Source: Opitutia bacterium (GTDB taxonomy: Bacteria; Verrucomicrobiota; Verrucomicrobiia; Opitutales; T3Sed10-336). From it: 64,000 bases of DNA. Below are positions 23,679-32,963 of this stretch, piece by piece (the stretch's first letter is position 1; every line of letters starts with the position of its first letter). A program made the position numbers and the translations under genes. The notes under the pieces were generated by a model. The model searched no databases, had not been told where the DNA came from, and saw nothing but the letters and a program-made list of their open reading frames with translations. The DNA is taken from assembly GCA_003566885.1 (NCBI GenBank), contig PXBO01000009.1, forward strand, positions 1-64,000, given 5' to 3'.

Positions 23679-24773
23679 ATGACTGACTCCACCCACAAAT
23701 ACGCTCGAATCGCCGAGGCCCTGCGCCGTGAAATCGGGCGCACCCGTCCGGCGCCGCATCAGCCTTTTCTGACCGACCACGAGGCCGTGAGGCGATTCGG
23801 CGCGAGCAGGATCACCATCCGCCGGGCTTTCTCCATCCTGGAGGAGGAAGGGCTGATTTACCGGGTCCGGGGCCGGGGGACGATGATCAATCCGAACCCG
23901 GGGAAGAAGATTCGCTTCGTGGCCGTCATGGGCGAGTGTCTTGTGCGCAACGGGATCGAGCCGCTGATCATCCGGGGGGCCGAGGATCAATTCGCCCTGG
24001 GGGAAACGAACCTCATCATTTGCAACATGGAAAACTCTCCCAGGCGCGCCATGCAGTACGCCCGGCGCCTGGCCGAGATCGATATCGATGGCGTGATTAT
24101 GATCCCCATGCTCAAGGAAGGGGGCTGCAATCAAGAGGTGATTGACGTCCTGGACAAAAAGGGGATCCCGGTCGTTCTGGTGGGCCGATCCGTACCGGAG
24201 TTGGGGGATCGCGTTTCAAGTGTGATTCCCGACAACTATTCCGGCGGTCGTGAAATCGCGCACCATTTCGCTTCCCTGGGGCATACCCGCGTAGCCTTTC
24301 TCCGGAGTATCGACTTTGGCTTGTGCTCGGCCTTGAGGGATCGTCACGCGGGGTTTCTGCAGGGGCTCAAGGAGAACGGGCTGGATCTCGATCCCGCCCT
24401 CGATCTCCACTCCACGCGCACCGAGCTTCCGCTGGTTGTGCGGCGATGGATGGCGATGCCGAATCCTCCGACCGCGGTGTTCCTCGACAATGACATCGCC
24501 CTCGTGCGCTTCGTCGAAGTTGCTCAGGCCAGGGGTATCCGGATTCCGGAACAGTTGTCCGTCGCCGGATTCGATGATCTGCCCGGTTTTCCGTCCGGCA
24601 TTCCACACACCACGATCCACGTGCCTCATGACGAAATCGGCTGTATGGCTGCGACCCAGCTTATAGAAATGATCCGCAATCCCGAAGCGTCCGCCCAGCA
24701 AACCCAGGTGCCGGTACATCTGGTGATCAGAAAATCGACCGGAATCGCATCGACCTTGCGCCAACCGGCCTGA
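23679..24773 (+). CDS. GntR/LacI hybrid transcriptional regulator (AraR-type layout)
   Basis: A 364-residue regulator with a GntR winged helix at residues 1-70 (YARIAEALRREIGRTRPAPH, then ASRITIRRAFSILEEEGLIY and VRGRGTMI). It is joined to a LacI/periplasmic-binding-protein-type effector domain from about residue 78 to 345 (DGVIMIPML, HFASLGHTRVAFLRS, LSVAGFDDLPG). This is the architecture of AraR-like sugar-responsive repressors. It diverges from the ABC importer operon, which is its most likely target, and may also affect the downstream operon starting at 24993. The effector sugar is unknown. Confidence 0.95.
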   Translation: MTDSTHKYARIAEALRREIGRTRPAPHQPFLTDHEAVRRFGASRITIRRAFSILEEEGLIYRVRGRGTMINPNPGKKIRFVAVMGECLVRNGIEPLIIRGAEDQFALGETNLIICNMENSPRRAMQYARRLAEIDIDGVIMIPMLKEGGCNQEVIDVLDKKGIPVVLVGRSVPELGDRVSSVIPDNYSGGREIAHHFASLGHTRVAFLRSIDFGLCSALRDRHAGFLQGLKENGLDLDPALDLHSTRTELPLVVRRWMAMPNPPTAVFLDNDIALVRFVEVAQARGIRIPEQLSVAGFDDLPGFPSGIPHTTIHVPHDEIGCMAATQLIEMIRNPEASAQQTQVPVHLVIRKSTGIASTLRQPA

Positions 24774-24992
24774 TCTTCCCTGAGGCAGCGAGCGGTCATC
24801 CACCGGGGAGGGGCAGGAACTGCGGCAGGGAGACCCGCACTCCCGGCGGCAGTAAGCGGGGATGCGGTGAGAGATTTTTCCCGTCGTTGCCTGAAAAGGG
24901 TTGACCGTCAAGTTGTATTGTTCTCTTTTCATTAAAAAATATAACAAATCCAGAGGCCGGTATGAGATCGGTGTCGCAACTCAGTTCGCCCA

Positions 24993-26675
24993 ATGATTCG
25001 AAAACACATCACCCTTTGCTCGCTCCCGCTTTTTCTCACTGTTGTCGTCGGTTTCGCGGGGGATTCCGACGAAACCGCGATTTGGCCGGAGTTTCCTCTG
25101 CCGGAGAGCGTCGTCTCCCAGCCGCGACCGGAGTCCATAGAAGAGCGGATCGTTCAGCAGACCTTGGCCGGGGTCGTCGCGCGCGCGGCGCGGGAGGGAG
25201 AGGGCGACGGCAGTTACCTGTGGATCGAACCGATGGCGAGCCACGCCGATTACGGGTTGAACTTCGCCACCTGGAGAGAGCGAACCGGGGTGCCGGTGAC
25301 GCGGGCTGAAGGCGATGTTTGGTCGCTGGTCGAGCATTACCGGGAGTTGGGCGTGGTGTACGGGTACGTTCTTTACCGGGAGGACCGCAGCGGAACGCCC
25401 GCCCACGAGAGTATTCCGCCGGAGGATCAGTCGCTGAACGTTGCCACGTCTTTGGGCGGTCCGCTGCGCGCGATCGCGGTGGATGAGTCGATCGAGGACA
25501 AAGCCCGCTCGGCCGGGCTTGACCGGTTGCTTGATGTGCGGGAGCGCGGGTATGACTGGCTGCTGGAGAACTACGGCGACCGGCTCAACCGCCGGATTCT
25601 CGGTTTGCTCGATTCCCGCATGGAGTACGCCCGGGACATCGCCGTCGCGTCGGACGCGCTGGTGGTCCTGAATGCGCCGGGGGGCGGGTTCGAAGAGGGG
25701 CTGGACTTTGTCGAGCGCGGTTCGATGCTTTTCGGATGGGGGTTGACGCCGGAGGATCTGTTCGTGGAGCCGGCGAGCGCCGCCGGGATGCAGATTGTGG
25801 CGGCAAATTGGTCGTTTAACATCCCGATTCTGTCGTCGGGGCGTTCCGAGGCGCTGGTATCGCGTCCGGAGCAGGACCGTGAGACGCCGCGGTTCGATCC
25901 GGAAAAGCGCTATGTCGCGTTCATTCTCAGCGACGGGGATAATCTGACCTGGCTGATGGGCGATTACCAAAGCCGGCCGGAATACTTCGGCCATCCGGAT
26001 CGGGGAAACATCCCTTTCGGCTGGACGCTTCCGTTGCGTTACGTCGAGCTGACGAATCCGGATATCTGGACCAACCTCGTGCGATCGGCGGGGCCGAATG
26101 ACGATCTGATCAATTTCGGCGTCGGCGGGTACACCTATGCCGACCACAAGGCGCCGGATCTGTTGAGGCGGCAGGCGGAATTGCTGGCGCCCGTCCTGCC
26201 CAGGCAGGGGCACCTCTCGACCATGCAGTTTTCGCACAACCAGTGGGATTCGCCGCGCTCCATCGAGGGCTACGAGGCGATCCTGGCCGGGGCGCCCGAG
26301 TTGCGGGGCATTTGGGCCATCCAATACGCTCCCTATGCCGCGGGGCAGGGGGCGGTGCTCTGGGTCGACGGACCCCGGGGGGAAACACCGGTGTTGTCGG
26401 CCAGAGCCAGTATCTGGAAGGGCATGGCGGACGAGTATGCGGGTTCCTACGAACACGTGGCCGGTTTGCTCAATGCCTGGGCCGGACGTCCCGCTGAAAA
26501 AACGGAGGATCATTTCTCGTGGGTCATCATTCATGCCTGGAGCGATTTCGGGGACGGAAAAATGGGTTTCGGCGCTGCTCAGGCCTGCGCGGCATTGCTG
26601 GATGGGAATATCGAGGTGGTGCTTCCCAGTGTGCTGCTGGATATGCTGCACGAAGAAGCCGGGACCGGTCGCTGA
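24993..26675 (+). CDS. GxGYxYP-family putative glycoside hydrolase (paralog 1)
   Basis: A secreted 560-residue protein with signal peptide MIRKHITLCSLPLFLTVVVG. It belongs to the GxGYxYP putative glycoside hydrolases (N- and C-terminal Pfam domains of that name), whose activity is not established. Visible marks are GYVLYREDRSGT, DQSLNVATSLGG, the Asp-rich FILSDGDNLTW (about residue 310), HPDRGNIPFGWTLP and VIIHAWSDFGDG. The naming motif is degenerate here (FGVGGYTYAD). Two longer paralogs lie at 38422 and 44895; this one lacks their C-terminal extensions. It opens a plus-strand operon: the next gene starts seven bases after its stop. The 219-base upstream gap includes AT-rich TATAACAAAT-type sequence suited to a promoter. 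Confidence 0.88.
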   Translation: MIRKHITLCSLPLFLTVVVGFAGDSDETAIWPEFPLPESVVSQPRPESIEERIVQQTLAGVVARAAREGEGDGSYLWIEPMASHADYGLNFATWRERTGVPVTRAEGDVWSLVEHYRELGVVYGYVLYREDRSGTPAHESIPPEDQSLNVATSLGGPLRAIAVDESIEDKARSAGLDRLLDVRERGYDWLLENYGDRLNRRILGLLDSRMEYARDIAVASDALVVLNAPGGGFEEGLDFVERGSMLFGWGLTPEDLFVEPASAAGMQIVAANWSFNIPILSSGRSEALVSRPEQDRETPRFDPEKRYVAFILSDGDNLTWLMGDYQSRPEYFGHPDRGNIPFGWTLPLRYVELTNPDIWTNLVRSAGPNDDLINFGVGGYTYADHKAPDLLRRQAELLAPVLPRQGHLSTMQFSHNQWDSPRSIEGYEAILAGAPELRGIWAIQYAPYAAGQGAVLWVDGPRGETPVLSARASIWKGMADEYAGSYEHVAGLLNAWAGRPAEKTEDHFSWVIIHAWSDFGDGKMGFGAAQACAALLDGNIEVVLPSVLLDMLHEEAGTGR

Positions 26676-26681
26676 TATTCC

Positions 26682-29174
26682 ATGAATCGCCCAAGACAAC
26701 GATCGGACGGTATGCACGAACCGAAACGCAAGTGGACGATTTACCTGATTCATCATACGCACACCGATATCGGGTACACGGATACGCAGACCCGGATCGG
26801 GACGTATCATCTCGATTTCATCGATACGGTGCTGGAACTCTTCGAGGCGGCCCGGGCCGGCGGTGCCGTCCGGGATTTCCGCTGGACCATGGAGTGCTTT
26901 TGGTCGGTCGAGCGCTGGCTGGCGCAGCGGGACGAGAGCGATCGGGAACGCTTTGCCGCCGCCGTCCGGGAGGGCTTTATCGGATTGTCGGCCACCTACC
27001 TTCACTTCAATGAGCTCATCGACGAGGTCTCCATGTGCGCCGCCGTCGGCCGGGCCTCCGCCTACGGACAATCGATCGGCGTTCCGGTGGAGACCGCTGT
27101 TTCCGCCGATATCAACGGATTCAGTTGGGGGTATGCCCAGGCCCTGCACGACTGCGGGGTGCGTCAGCTCGTGAACTGCGTGCATTCCCATCACGGTCTG
27201 GCGCCGATCGGCCGCCGACAGTTGCCGTTCTTTTGGGAAACGCCGCAAGGGGATCGTCTCTGGGTTTGGAACGGCGAGCATTACATGCTGGGCAATGTGC
27301 TCGGCGTCGTACCGGAAGCGGTGTTGAACTACGTATTCGACGATGAATACAAACCGACGCCGGCCAGCCGTGACCATCGTTTCTACGCGGAACGCCGCCT
27401 GCCGGCCTATCTGTGCCAACTGGAGGAGGACGGTTATCCGTTCGATTTTGTTCCCCTCCACGTCGGCGGTATGATCACCGACAACGCGCCTCCCAATCCG
27501 AGGATCGCCGAGTTCGCGGCGGAGTGGAACGAACGTCATGGCGAGAGCATGTTTCTGAAGATGGTCACGGCGGACGAGTTCGCACGGCGGGCCCGGAAGG
27601 CGGATTTCGACACGCCCGTTTACCGCGGGGACTGGCCCGACTGGTGGTCCGACGGGCTGGCCGGTTGTCCGATGGAAACCCGTCTGCTGCGCAAGGCGCA
27701 GCGCGGATTGGCGCGGCTTCGTTCGGCGCGGGACACCCTTGGCGTCGAGCTGCCCGAACCCCTGGAACGCGAGGCGGAGCAGGAAATCCGCCTCTACTGT
27801 GAGCACACCTTCAATCATTCCGACGCCATGGCGGATCCGTGGGACCTCGACGGCAAGCTGATCGGTTTGCGCAAAAAGGCCGGGGCGGCGACCGCTCTGG
27901 ATCGAGTGGTCGAAGCCGAGGAAGCGGTCTCCCGGCAGAGTGGCGGGACCCGGCGGGTCGCTATGGCGCCGCCGGTATACAAGGTGGTTAATGCCTACGG
28001 CGAGAGCCTCCACGCCCTGGCGCGCCTCTATCTGGAGAGTTCCGAATTCGACGGCAGGGATATTCGTCCGGTTCTATGCGATGAGGAGGGCCAACGGTTG
28101 GGGCCCATGCAGAAATCGCCGGCGCCCCGCGGGTTTGTCTTTCATTTTCCAATACGGCTCGAACCGGGCGAGGTCAGGACCTACACCTTGGCCGAAGGTT
28201 ACAGCACGGCGCGCTTCGCGGAGAGAAATTTCAACGATCGGGCGGCCATCCCGGGACTCGTTTCGGATGTGGCGGGGAGCGGTGGAGAGGGCGACCACGG
28301 TTGCCGCGGCGACTCAGCAGGGTGGAGGCTTTCCAGTCCGTGGGTCGAGATCGTGGTCGATCGCGAGGCGGGAATCGTTTCGTGGCAAGCGGAGGGTCGT
28401 TCCCTGTTGGCGGACGGACGGGCTTACGCCCCGTTGACTCCGGTTTACGAACACACTCCCGTGCCCGACCCGGCGAGTTCCTCGTCGCAAATGGCCGTCC
28501 GCGGCCGGATGGGGCGCAACCGTAAGGGGGCCGACGTCAGGCGTTACACCGGGCGGTTTATAAATCTCCAACCCCTCGAGTCCGGGCCCTTCGAAACCGT
28601 GGTCCGCCTGGACTTCGAAATGGAAGGCGCATCCGTCGTTCACGTCGAACTGCGTCTGCAAAATTGGACGCCCCGCGTGACCTGGACGGTTCGCCTGAAC
28701 AAGGCCTCCCTCTGGGATCCGGAGAACGTGTTTCTCGCTTTGCCTTTCGATGCCGGCGCCGACGAGCCCGGCCAGCTCTGGCTGGACAAGTCGGGTGCCG
28801 CGATCCGTCCGGTAAAGGACCAGTTACCCGAGACGCTCACCGACTGGTATTGTCTGCAGGCGGGGTACGCGGCGTGCTCGCCGGATTTCGGGATCGCTGT
28901 GGCCACTCCGGACGCGCCGCTCTTGCAGTTGGGGCCGCTCGATTTCGGCGTGCGCCAGGTGGCGGGGTACCCGGGGCTCGAGAGATTGCCCCGGGATGCT
29001 TTCAGCTGGCTGATGACCAACTATTGGGAGACCAATTTCGAGGCCTCGCTCGGCGGGTTTCACGCCGCGACCTTTCACCTTGCCTGGGGGAAACCTCTGG
29101 CGGAGCCGGCGAAGGCTCTCGCCGCCTGCCGGCAACTCAACCGTGAATTCCTCTGTTATCGATCCGAACAATGA
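26682..29174 (+). CDS. GH38-like glycoside hydrolase (alpha-mannosidase-related)
   Basis: An 830-residue enzyme related to GH38 alpha-mannosidases and the DUF5054 group. The N-terminal barrel has HHTHTDIGYTD (residues 23-33), corresponding to the metal-binding HxHxDxGW region of GH38. VSADINGFSWGYAQAL (around residue 142) is a candidate site for the catalytic Asp. The three-helix and beta-rich C-terminal parts follow. No signal peptide is seen from either possible start (26682 or the in-frame ATG at 26712), so it probably acts in the cytoplasm on imported oligosaccharides. It lies seven bases after the GxGYxYP gene and overlaps the SDR gene by ATGA. A decayed copy of its C-terminal part is at 19670. 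Confidence 0.88.
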   Translation: MNRPRQRSDGMHEPKRKWTIYLIHHTHTDIGYTDTQTRIGTYHLDFIDTVLELFEAARAGGAVRDFRWTMECFWSVERWLAQRDESDRERFAAAVREGFIGLSATYLHFNELIDEVSMCAAVGRASAYGQSIGVPVETAVSADINGFSWGYAQALHDCGVRQLVNCVHSHHGLAPIGRRQLPFFWETPQGDRLWVWNGEHYMLGNVLGVVPEAVLNYVFDDEYKPTPASRDHRFYAERRLPAYLCQLEEDGYPFDFVPLHVGGMITDNAPPNPRIAEFAAEWNERHGESMFLKMVTADEFARRARKADFDTPVYRGDWPDWWSDGLAGCPMETRLLRKAQRGLARLRSARDTLGVELPEPLEREAEQEIRLYCEHTFNHSDAMADPWDLDGKLIGLRKKAGAATALDRVVEAEEAVSRQSGGTRRVAMAPPVYKVVNAYGESLHALARLYLESSEFDGRDIRPVLCDEEGQRLGPMQKSPAPRGFVFHFPIRLEPGEVRTYTLAEGYSTARFAERNFNDRAAIPGLVSDVAGSGGEGDHGCRGDSAGWRLSSPWVEIVVDREAGIVSWQAEGRSLLADGRAYAPLTPVYEHTPVPDPASSSSQMAVRGRMGRNRKGADVRRYTGRFINLQPLESGPFETVVRLDFEMEGASVVHVELRLQNWTPRVTWTVRLNKASLWDPENVFLALPFDAGADEPGQLWLDKSGAAIRPVKDQLPETLTDWYCLQAGYAACSPDFGIAVATPDAPLLQLGPLDFGVRQVAGYPGLERLPRDAFSWLMTNYWETNFEASLGGFHAATFHLAWGKPLAEPAKALAACRQLNREFLCYRSEQ

Positions 29175-29992
29175 ATACACAATCCGATTCACCCACCACG
29201 GCGGCGGCCGATTTCACCGGGAAACGCGCCCTGGTGACCGGCGGCAGTCGCGGTATCGGCGCCGCCATCGTTCGCCGCCTGGGCGGGGCGGGCGCCGATG
29301 TTGCCATCAATTACCTGGGGTCGAAGGAGAGCGCCGAAGCGCTTGCGACCGAGATGCGGGATCTCGGGCGCCGGGCGCTGATATTGCAGGCGGATGTTTC
29401 CGATCCCGCGTCCGTGGAGCGGATGTTCCGAACCCTGGCGGACGAGTGGGGCGGTCTCGATTTGCTGGTGAACAACGCCGGCTGGGAGGATATTCACCAT
29501 GCCATCGATCTGCCGGCGGAGAGCTTTCAGCGCGCGATCGGCGTCAATCTCGGCGGCATTTTGTACTGTTCCCAGCAGGCCGCCCGTTTGATGGAGAAGG
29601 CCGGCGGAGGGGTCATTGTGAACAATCTTTCCATCCACGACGACGTACCCCGAAAAGGACTGGCTCATTACTGTTCGGCCAAGGCTGGAGCGAAGATGAT
29701 GACCAAATGCCTGGCTTTGGAGTGGGCCGAGCTCAATATCCGGGTCAACGCGGTGTCACCGGGCGCTATCGCCACCGACATGAACCGGGACGAGATCGAT
29801 GCGTTCGGGAGGGAAAAATTCACTCGCGCGATTCCCGCCAACCGGATCGGGAATGTGGAGGAAATCGCGGAGATCGTCGCCTTTCTCGCCAGTGATGGCG
29901 CGGCCTACGTGACCGGAAGTACGCTCTACGCCGACGGCGCCTACCGGCTCGGAACCATCCCGTTCGACCCGCGCCCGGTCCGTGGGCGATAA
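29171..29992 (+). CDS. SDR-family NAD(P)-dependent oxidoreductase
   Basis: A classical short-chain dehydrogenase of 273 residues. The cofactor motif is TGGSRGIG (residues 24-31), followed by NNAGWED. The catalytic Ser is in NNLSIHDD, and the Tyr/Lys pair is in HYCSAKAGAKMM. The SPGAIATDMNRDE segment is typical. It overlaps the GH38-like gene by four bases and is followed by the RraA-like and mannonate dehydratase genes. By context it may interconvert a sugar acid and its keto form (for example a fructuronate/mannonate-type step), but substrate is not visible in the sequence and this is inference. Confidence 0.93.
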   Translation: MNTQSDSPTTAAADFTGKRALVTGGSRGIGAAIVRRLGGAGADVAINYLGSKESAEALATEMRDLGRRALILQADVSDPASVERMFRTLADEWGGLDLLVNNAGWEDIHHAIDLPAESFQRAIGVNLGGILYCSQQAARLMEKAGGGVIVNNLSIHDDVPRKGLAHYCSAKAGAKMMTKCLALEWAELNIRVNAVSPGAIATDMNRDEIDAFGREKFTRAIPANRIGNVEEIAEIVAFLASDGAAYVTGSTLYADGAYRLGTIPFDPRPVRGR

Positions 29993-30011
29993 TCGAAAAC
30001 CCTTTGATTCA

Positions 30012-30701
30012 ATGCCTGAATGGAACAATGACACCGAGCTGTTCGCGCTGATGCGCCGTCAGCTTTTTACTGCGGTTGTCGGGGATGTGATGGACAAAAT
30101 GGGACGCACCCACCAGATTCTGCCGCCGCATCTGCGTCCGCTCCGCGACGACATGGTGGTTGTGGGACGCGCCATGCCGGTGCTGGAGGCGGATGTTTTT
30201 TCGGAATCGGAGTCCGGGATGGGACCGCTTTCCGAGAAGCCCTTCGGGCTGATGTTTCGCGCGCTCGACGACCTCAAGCCCGGGGAGGTCTACGTGGCCG
30301 CCGGCGCCAGTCACCGGTACGCGCTTTGGGGCGAGCTGATGTCGACCCGGGCGATCAAACTGGGAGCGAACGGAGCGGTGGTGGACGGTTATTCCCGCGA
30401 TACCCATGGCGTGCTGAAACTCGGTTTCCCAACCTTCAGCATCGGCAGCTATTGCCAGGATCAGGGTGCGCGCGGCAAAGTGATCGATTGGCGTGTTTCC
30501 ATCGAAATCGGCGGCATACGGATCGTTCCGGGCATGCTCGTTTTCGGGGATGTCGACGGGGTGCTTGTGATTCCGCGGGAGATCGAAGAGGATGTAATCG
30601 TCGCCGCGCTGGAAAAAGCCCGCGGGGAAAACCTGGTGGCCAAGGCGATCCGCGAGGGAATGAGCGCGGTCGAGGCGTACGACCGGTTTGGCATTATGTA
30701 G
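30012..30701 (+). CDS. RraA-like protein (aldolase/decarboxylase or RNase-E-inhibitor fold)
   Basis: A 229-residue member of the RraA-like superfamily, which includes 4-hydroxy-4-methyl-2-oxoglutarate aldolases and oxaloacetate decarboxylases as well as RraA itself. Marks are LFTAVVGDVMDKMGR, MVVVGRAMPV, LGANGAVVDGYSRD, and GDVDGVLVIPREI near the C-terminus. The ATG at 30012 gives the usual family start (MPEWNNDTELFALMRRQLF); a GTG at 29982 overlapping the SDR stop is an alternative. In a sugar-acid operon a role in cleaving or processing a 2-keto acid is more likely than RNase E inhibition, but the reaction is not assigned. Confidence 0.92.
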   Translation: MPEWNNDTELFALMRRQLFTAVVGDVMDKMGRTHQILPPHLRPLRDDMVVVGRAMPVLEADVFSESESGMGPLSEKPFGLMFRALDDLKPGEVYVAAGASHRYALWGELMSTRAIKLGANGAVVDGYSRDTHGVLKLGFPTFSIGSYCQDQGARGKVIDWRVSIEIGGIRIVPGMLVFGDVDGVLVIPREIEEDVIVAALEKARGENLVAKAIREGMSAVEAYDRFGIM

Positions 30702-30713
30702 AAGGGCGGCGTT

Positions 30714-31823
30714 ATGAAACTTGGATTCGGACTGTATCGGCATCAGTTGGACGACGAGCATTTCCGCTTCGCGCGACAGTGCGGGGCCACGCACCTCGTC
30801 GTTCATCTGGTCGACTACTTCAACCAGGCCGGCGAGGAGAATCCGAACACTACCCAGCCCACCGGAGGCTTGAAGGGCTGGGGCCGGGCGGGCGATCCGG
30901 AGCGGTTGTGGACGGAGGAGGAATTGATTTCGCTCCGGCGGCGTGTGGAGGACGCCGGACTCCGGTTGCACGCCATTGAGAACCTGGATCCCGCCCACTG
31001 GCACGACGTCTTGCTGGCCGGACCCGAACGCGAGCGGCAACTGGAGAAGGTCAAAACCATCATTTGCCGCATGGGGCGGGCGGGCATACCGGTGCTCGGC
31101 TACAATTTTTCCCTGGCGGGGGTTTTTGGACGCGTGAAAGGCCCGTTCGCACGGGGAGGCGCGGAGAGCGTCGGTCTCCAGGGCTTCGTCGATCAGACGC
31201 CGGTCGACAACGGCATGGTGTGGAACATGCGGTATGACGAAGATGCCCCTCCCGGCCACATCGCCCCTTGCACGCACGAGGAACTCTGGGAACGGGTCGC
31301 TTATTTTTTGGATGCCGTGCTGCCGGCGGCCGAGGAGGCCGGGGTTGTGCTGGCGGCACATCCCGACGATCCTCCGCTCGAATGGGTGCGCTCGACGCCG
31401 CGCCTCGTTTACCAGCCCCACCATTACCGGAAACTGGCCGATCTCCATCCCAGCCCCGCCAACCGCTTCGAGTATTGTCTGGGCACCCTGGCCGAAATGA
31501 CGGAAGGGGATATCTACGAGGCGACGGAGACCTACGCCTCCGAAAACCGGATCGCTTACGTCCATTTCCGGAACGTCCGCGGGAAGGTGCCGAACTATGT
31601 GGAGACGTTTATCGACGAGGGAGACGTTGCTATGCCGCGTCTGCTGGAGATTCTCCACCGTCACCGCTTCGATGGCGTTCTGATCCCGGACCACACGCCG
31701 GTCATGTCCTGCCCCGGGGGATGGTATGCGGGCATGGCTTTTTCCATGGGCTACATGAAGCGGTGCCTGGACGAGCTGACGAAACGGGATTCCGCTGTTC
31801 CGACGCACCCGGGCCGGCCATGA
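30714..31823 (+). CDS. uxuA: Mannonate dehydratase
   Basis: A TIM-barrel mannonate dehydratase (D-mannonate to 2-keto-3-deoxy-gluconate), 369 residues, close to the family's usual length. Recognisable are MKLGFGLYRHQLDDEHFRFA at the N-terminus, LHAIENLDPAHWHDVLL, VLGYNFSLAGVFGR, VVLAAHPDDPPLEWVR, and near the end YVHFRNVRGKVPNYVETFID with GVLIPDHTP. These contain the metal-binding His, Cys and Asp residues expected of UxuA. It starts 12 bases after the RraA-like gene, with GAAGGGCGG as a likely ribosome-binding site, and its stop overlaps the lactonase start by ATGA. It places uronic-acid catabolism in this operon. Confidence 0.95.
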   Translation: MKLGFGLYRHQLDDEHFRFARQCGATHLVVHLVDYFNQAGEENPNTTQPTGGLKGWGRAGDPERLWTEEELISLRRRVEDAGLRLHAIENLDPAHWHDVLLAGPERERQLEKVKTIICRMGRAGIPVLGYNFSLAGVFGRVKGPFARGGAESVGLQGFVDQTPVDNGMVWNMRYDEDAPPGHIAPCTHEELWERVAYFLDAVLPAAEEAGVVLAAHPDDPPLEWVRSTPRLVYQPHHYRKLADLHPSPANRFEYCLGTLAEMTEGDIYEATETYASENRIAYVHFRNVRGKVPNYVETFIDEGDVAMPRLLEILHRHRFDGVLIPDHTPVMSCPGGWYAGMAFSMGYMKRCLDELTKRDSAVPTHPGRP

Positions 31824-32896
31824 CAGCGGAGTCGAGCCATGTGCCCTTCTGGATCGGCACTTACACGACTCCGGCGCCTCACGTTTCCAATGCGTCGGGA
31901 GCCGGAATTCTGCGCGGCGCGCTGGATCCGCAGTCCGGACACGTCAGTGTGATTCCGGCGGCAGATGTGCCGGATCCGTCCTATCTTGCGTTGGGACTCG
32001 GGCGCCTGTTCGCGGTTTCCGAAACGCCGGGTCGCGAAGGGGCGCTGTACGTCTTCCGTATCGGTCCGGAAGGGGGCCTGCACTTGGAGACGACCGTTTC
32101 CAGCGGGGCCGGGAATCCCTGTCATGTGACGGTCGTGGGCGAGGAGGTGGCGGTGGCGAACTACCTGGGAAACCGTCTGCAACGCTTTCGCCGTTCGTCC
32201 GGTTCTGGCGGCTGGGAGCGGGGCGCGGCCGAACGCTGCGCCGGCCGGGGGCCGATAAAGGACCGGCAGGAAGGGCCGCACCTGCACCAGGTCGTATTTC
32301 TGAGAGACCGGCGGGAGGTGGCGGTGTGTGATCTCGGCATCGATCGCATCTGGTTTCACCGAGTGACGCAGGAGGGCATCGAAGGCCGAATCGCCGGTTC
32401 GCTGGCGACGCCGCCCGGTTGCGGTCCTCGCCACCTCGTTCACTCGTCCGCAACCGCAAGCCTCTACGTCCTGGCGGAGCTTTCGGGCGAAGTGCTCCAC
32501 TACCGTTGGATCGCCGAAGAACTATGGGAGCTGGAAGCCCGTTGGCCGCTGGCCGGGCGGGGGTCGGGCGAGCTTTCGGGCGGCGCCATTAAGTTGCACC
32601 CCGAAGGGAATGTGCTGTATGCGTCCGAGCGATCCCGTTCGAACCTGCACGCCTTTCACGTGGATCCCACGTGCGGCCGTCTCGAACCGGCGGCGGTGGT
32701 TGGCACTTGCGGCAAAACGCCCCGCGACTTCGGAATCGACCCCTCGGGACGTTGGCTGCTCGCGCTGAATCAGGACTCCAATACGATCGCGACGTATCCG
32801 CTCGATCCGCACAGCGCGTTGCCGATCGATAACGCTCGTATCACACCCTGCAACACGCCGGTCTGCGTGGTGTTTCCCGAGAACGGCATGCGATGA
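31820..32896 (+). CDS. Lactonase-family beta-propeller (6-phosphogluconolactonase-like)
   Basis: A 358-residue seven-bladed beta-propeller lactonase. The start is ATG 31820, overlapping the uxuA stop codon; the open frame extends far upstream inside uxuA, but that part is out of frame with any gene. Typical segments are PFWIGTYTTPAPHVSNASGA, DPSYLALG, NPCHVTVVGEEVAVANYLGN, GPHLHQVVFL, ASERSRSNLHAF and KTPRDFGIDPSGRWLLALNQ followed by DSNTI. The family hydrolyses sugar lactones to the open acids. In this operon it probably opens an aldonolactone before dehydration. It is the last gene of the unit; the next gene, 67 bases away, is convergent. Confidence 0.93.
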   Translation: MTAESSHVPFWIGTYTTPAPHVSNASGAGILRGALDPQSGHVSVIPAADVPDPSYLALGLGRLFAVSETPGREGALYVFRIGPEGGLHLETTVSSGAGNPCHVTVVGEEVAVANYLGNRLQRFRRSSGSGGWERGAAERCAGRGPIKDRQEGPHLHQVVFLRDRREVAVCDLGIDRIWFHRVTQEGIEGRIAGSLATPPGCGPRHLVHSSATASLYVLAELSGEVLHYRWIAEELWELEARWPLAGRGSGELSGGAIKLHPEGNVLYASERSRSNLHAFHVDPTCGRLEPAAVVGTCGKTPRDFGIDPSGRWLLALNQDSNTIATYPLDPHSALPIDNARITPCNTPVCVVFPENGMR

Positions 32897-32963
32897 AATC
32901 TCCGCGCGTTTCGTCGCGGACTGCGATCGGCGGACTGCCCCACCGGTCGCGGCGTCCTTCGGA

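Noticed and set aside
24981-28013. A 1010-codon minus-strand open frame opposite the GxGYxYP and GH38-like genes
   Set aside because: It spans two well-supported genes on the other strand and shows no domain or signal; codon-bias shadow.
30009-31808. A 599-codon minus-strand open frame opposite the RraA-like and uxuA genes
   Set aside because: Antisense shadow; both plus-strand genes have conserved family motifs.
31268-31819. Upstream in-frame extension of the lactonase gene
   Set aside because: It lies wholly inside uxuA in another frame and adds no beta-propeller sequence; the ATGA overlap at 31820 is the natural start.
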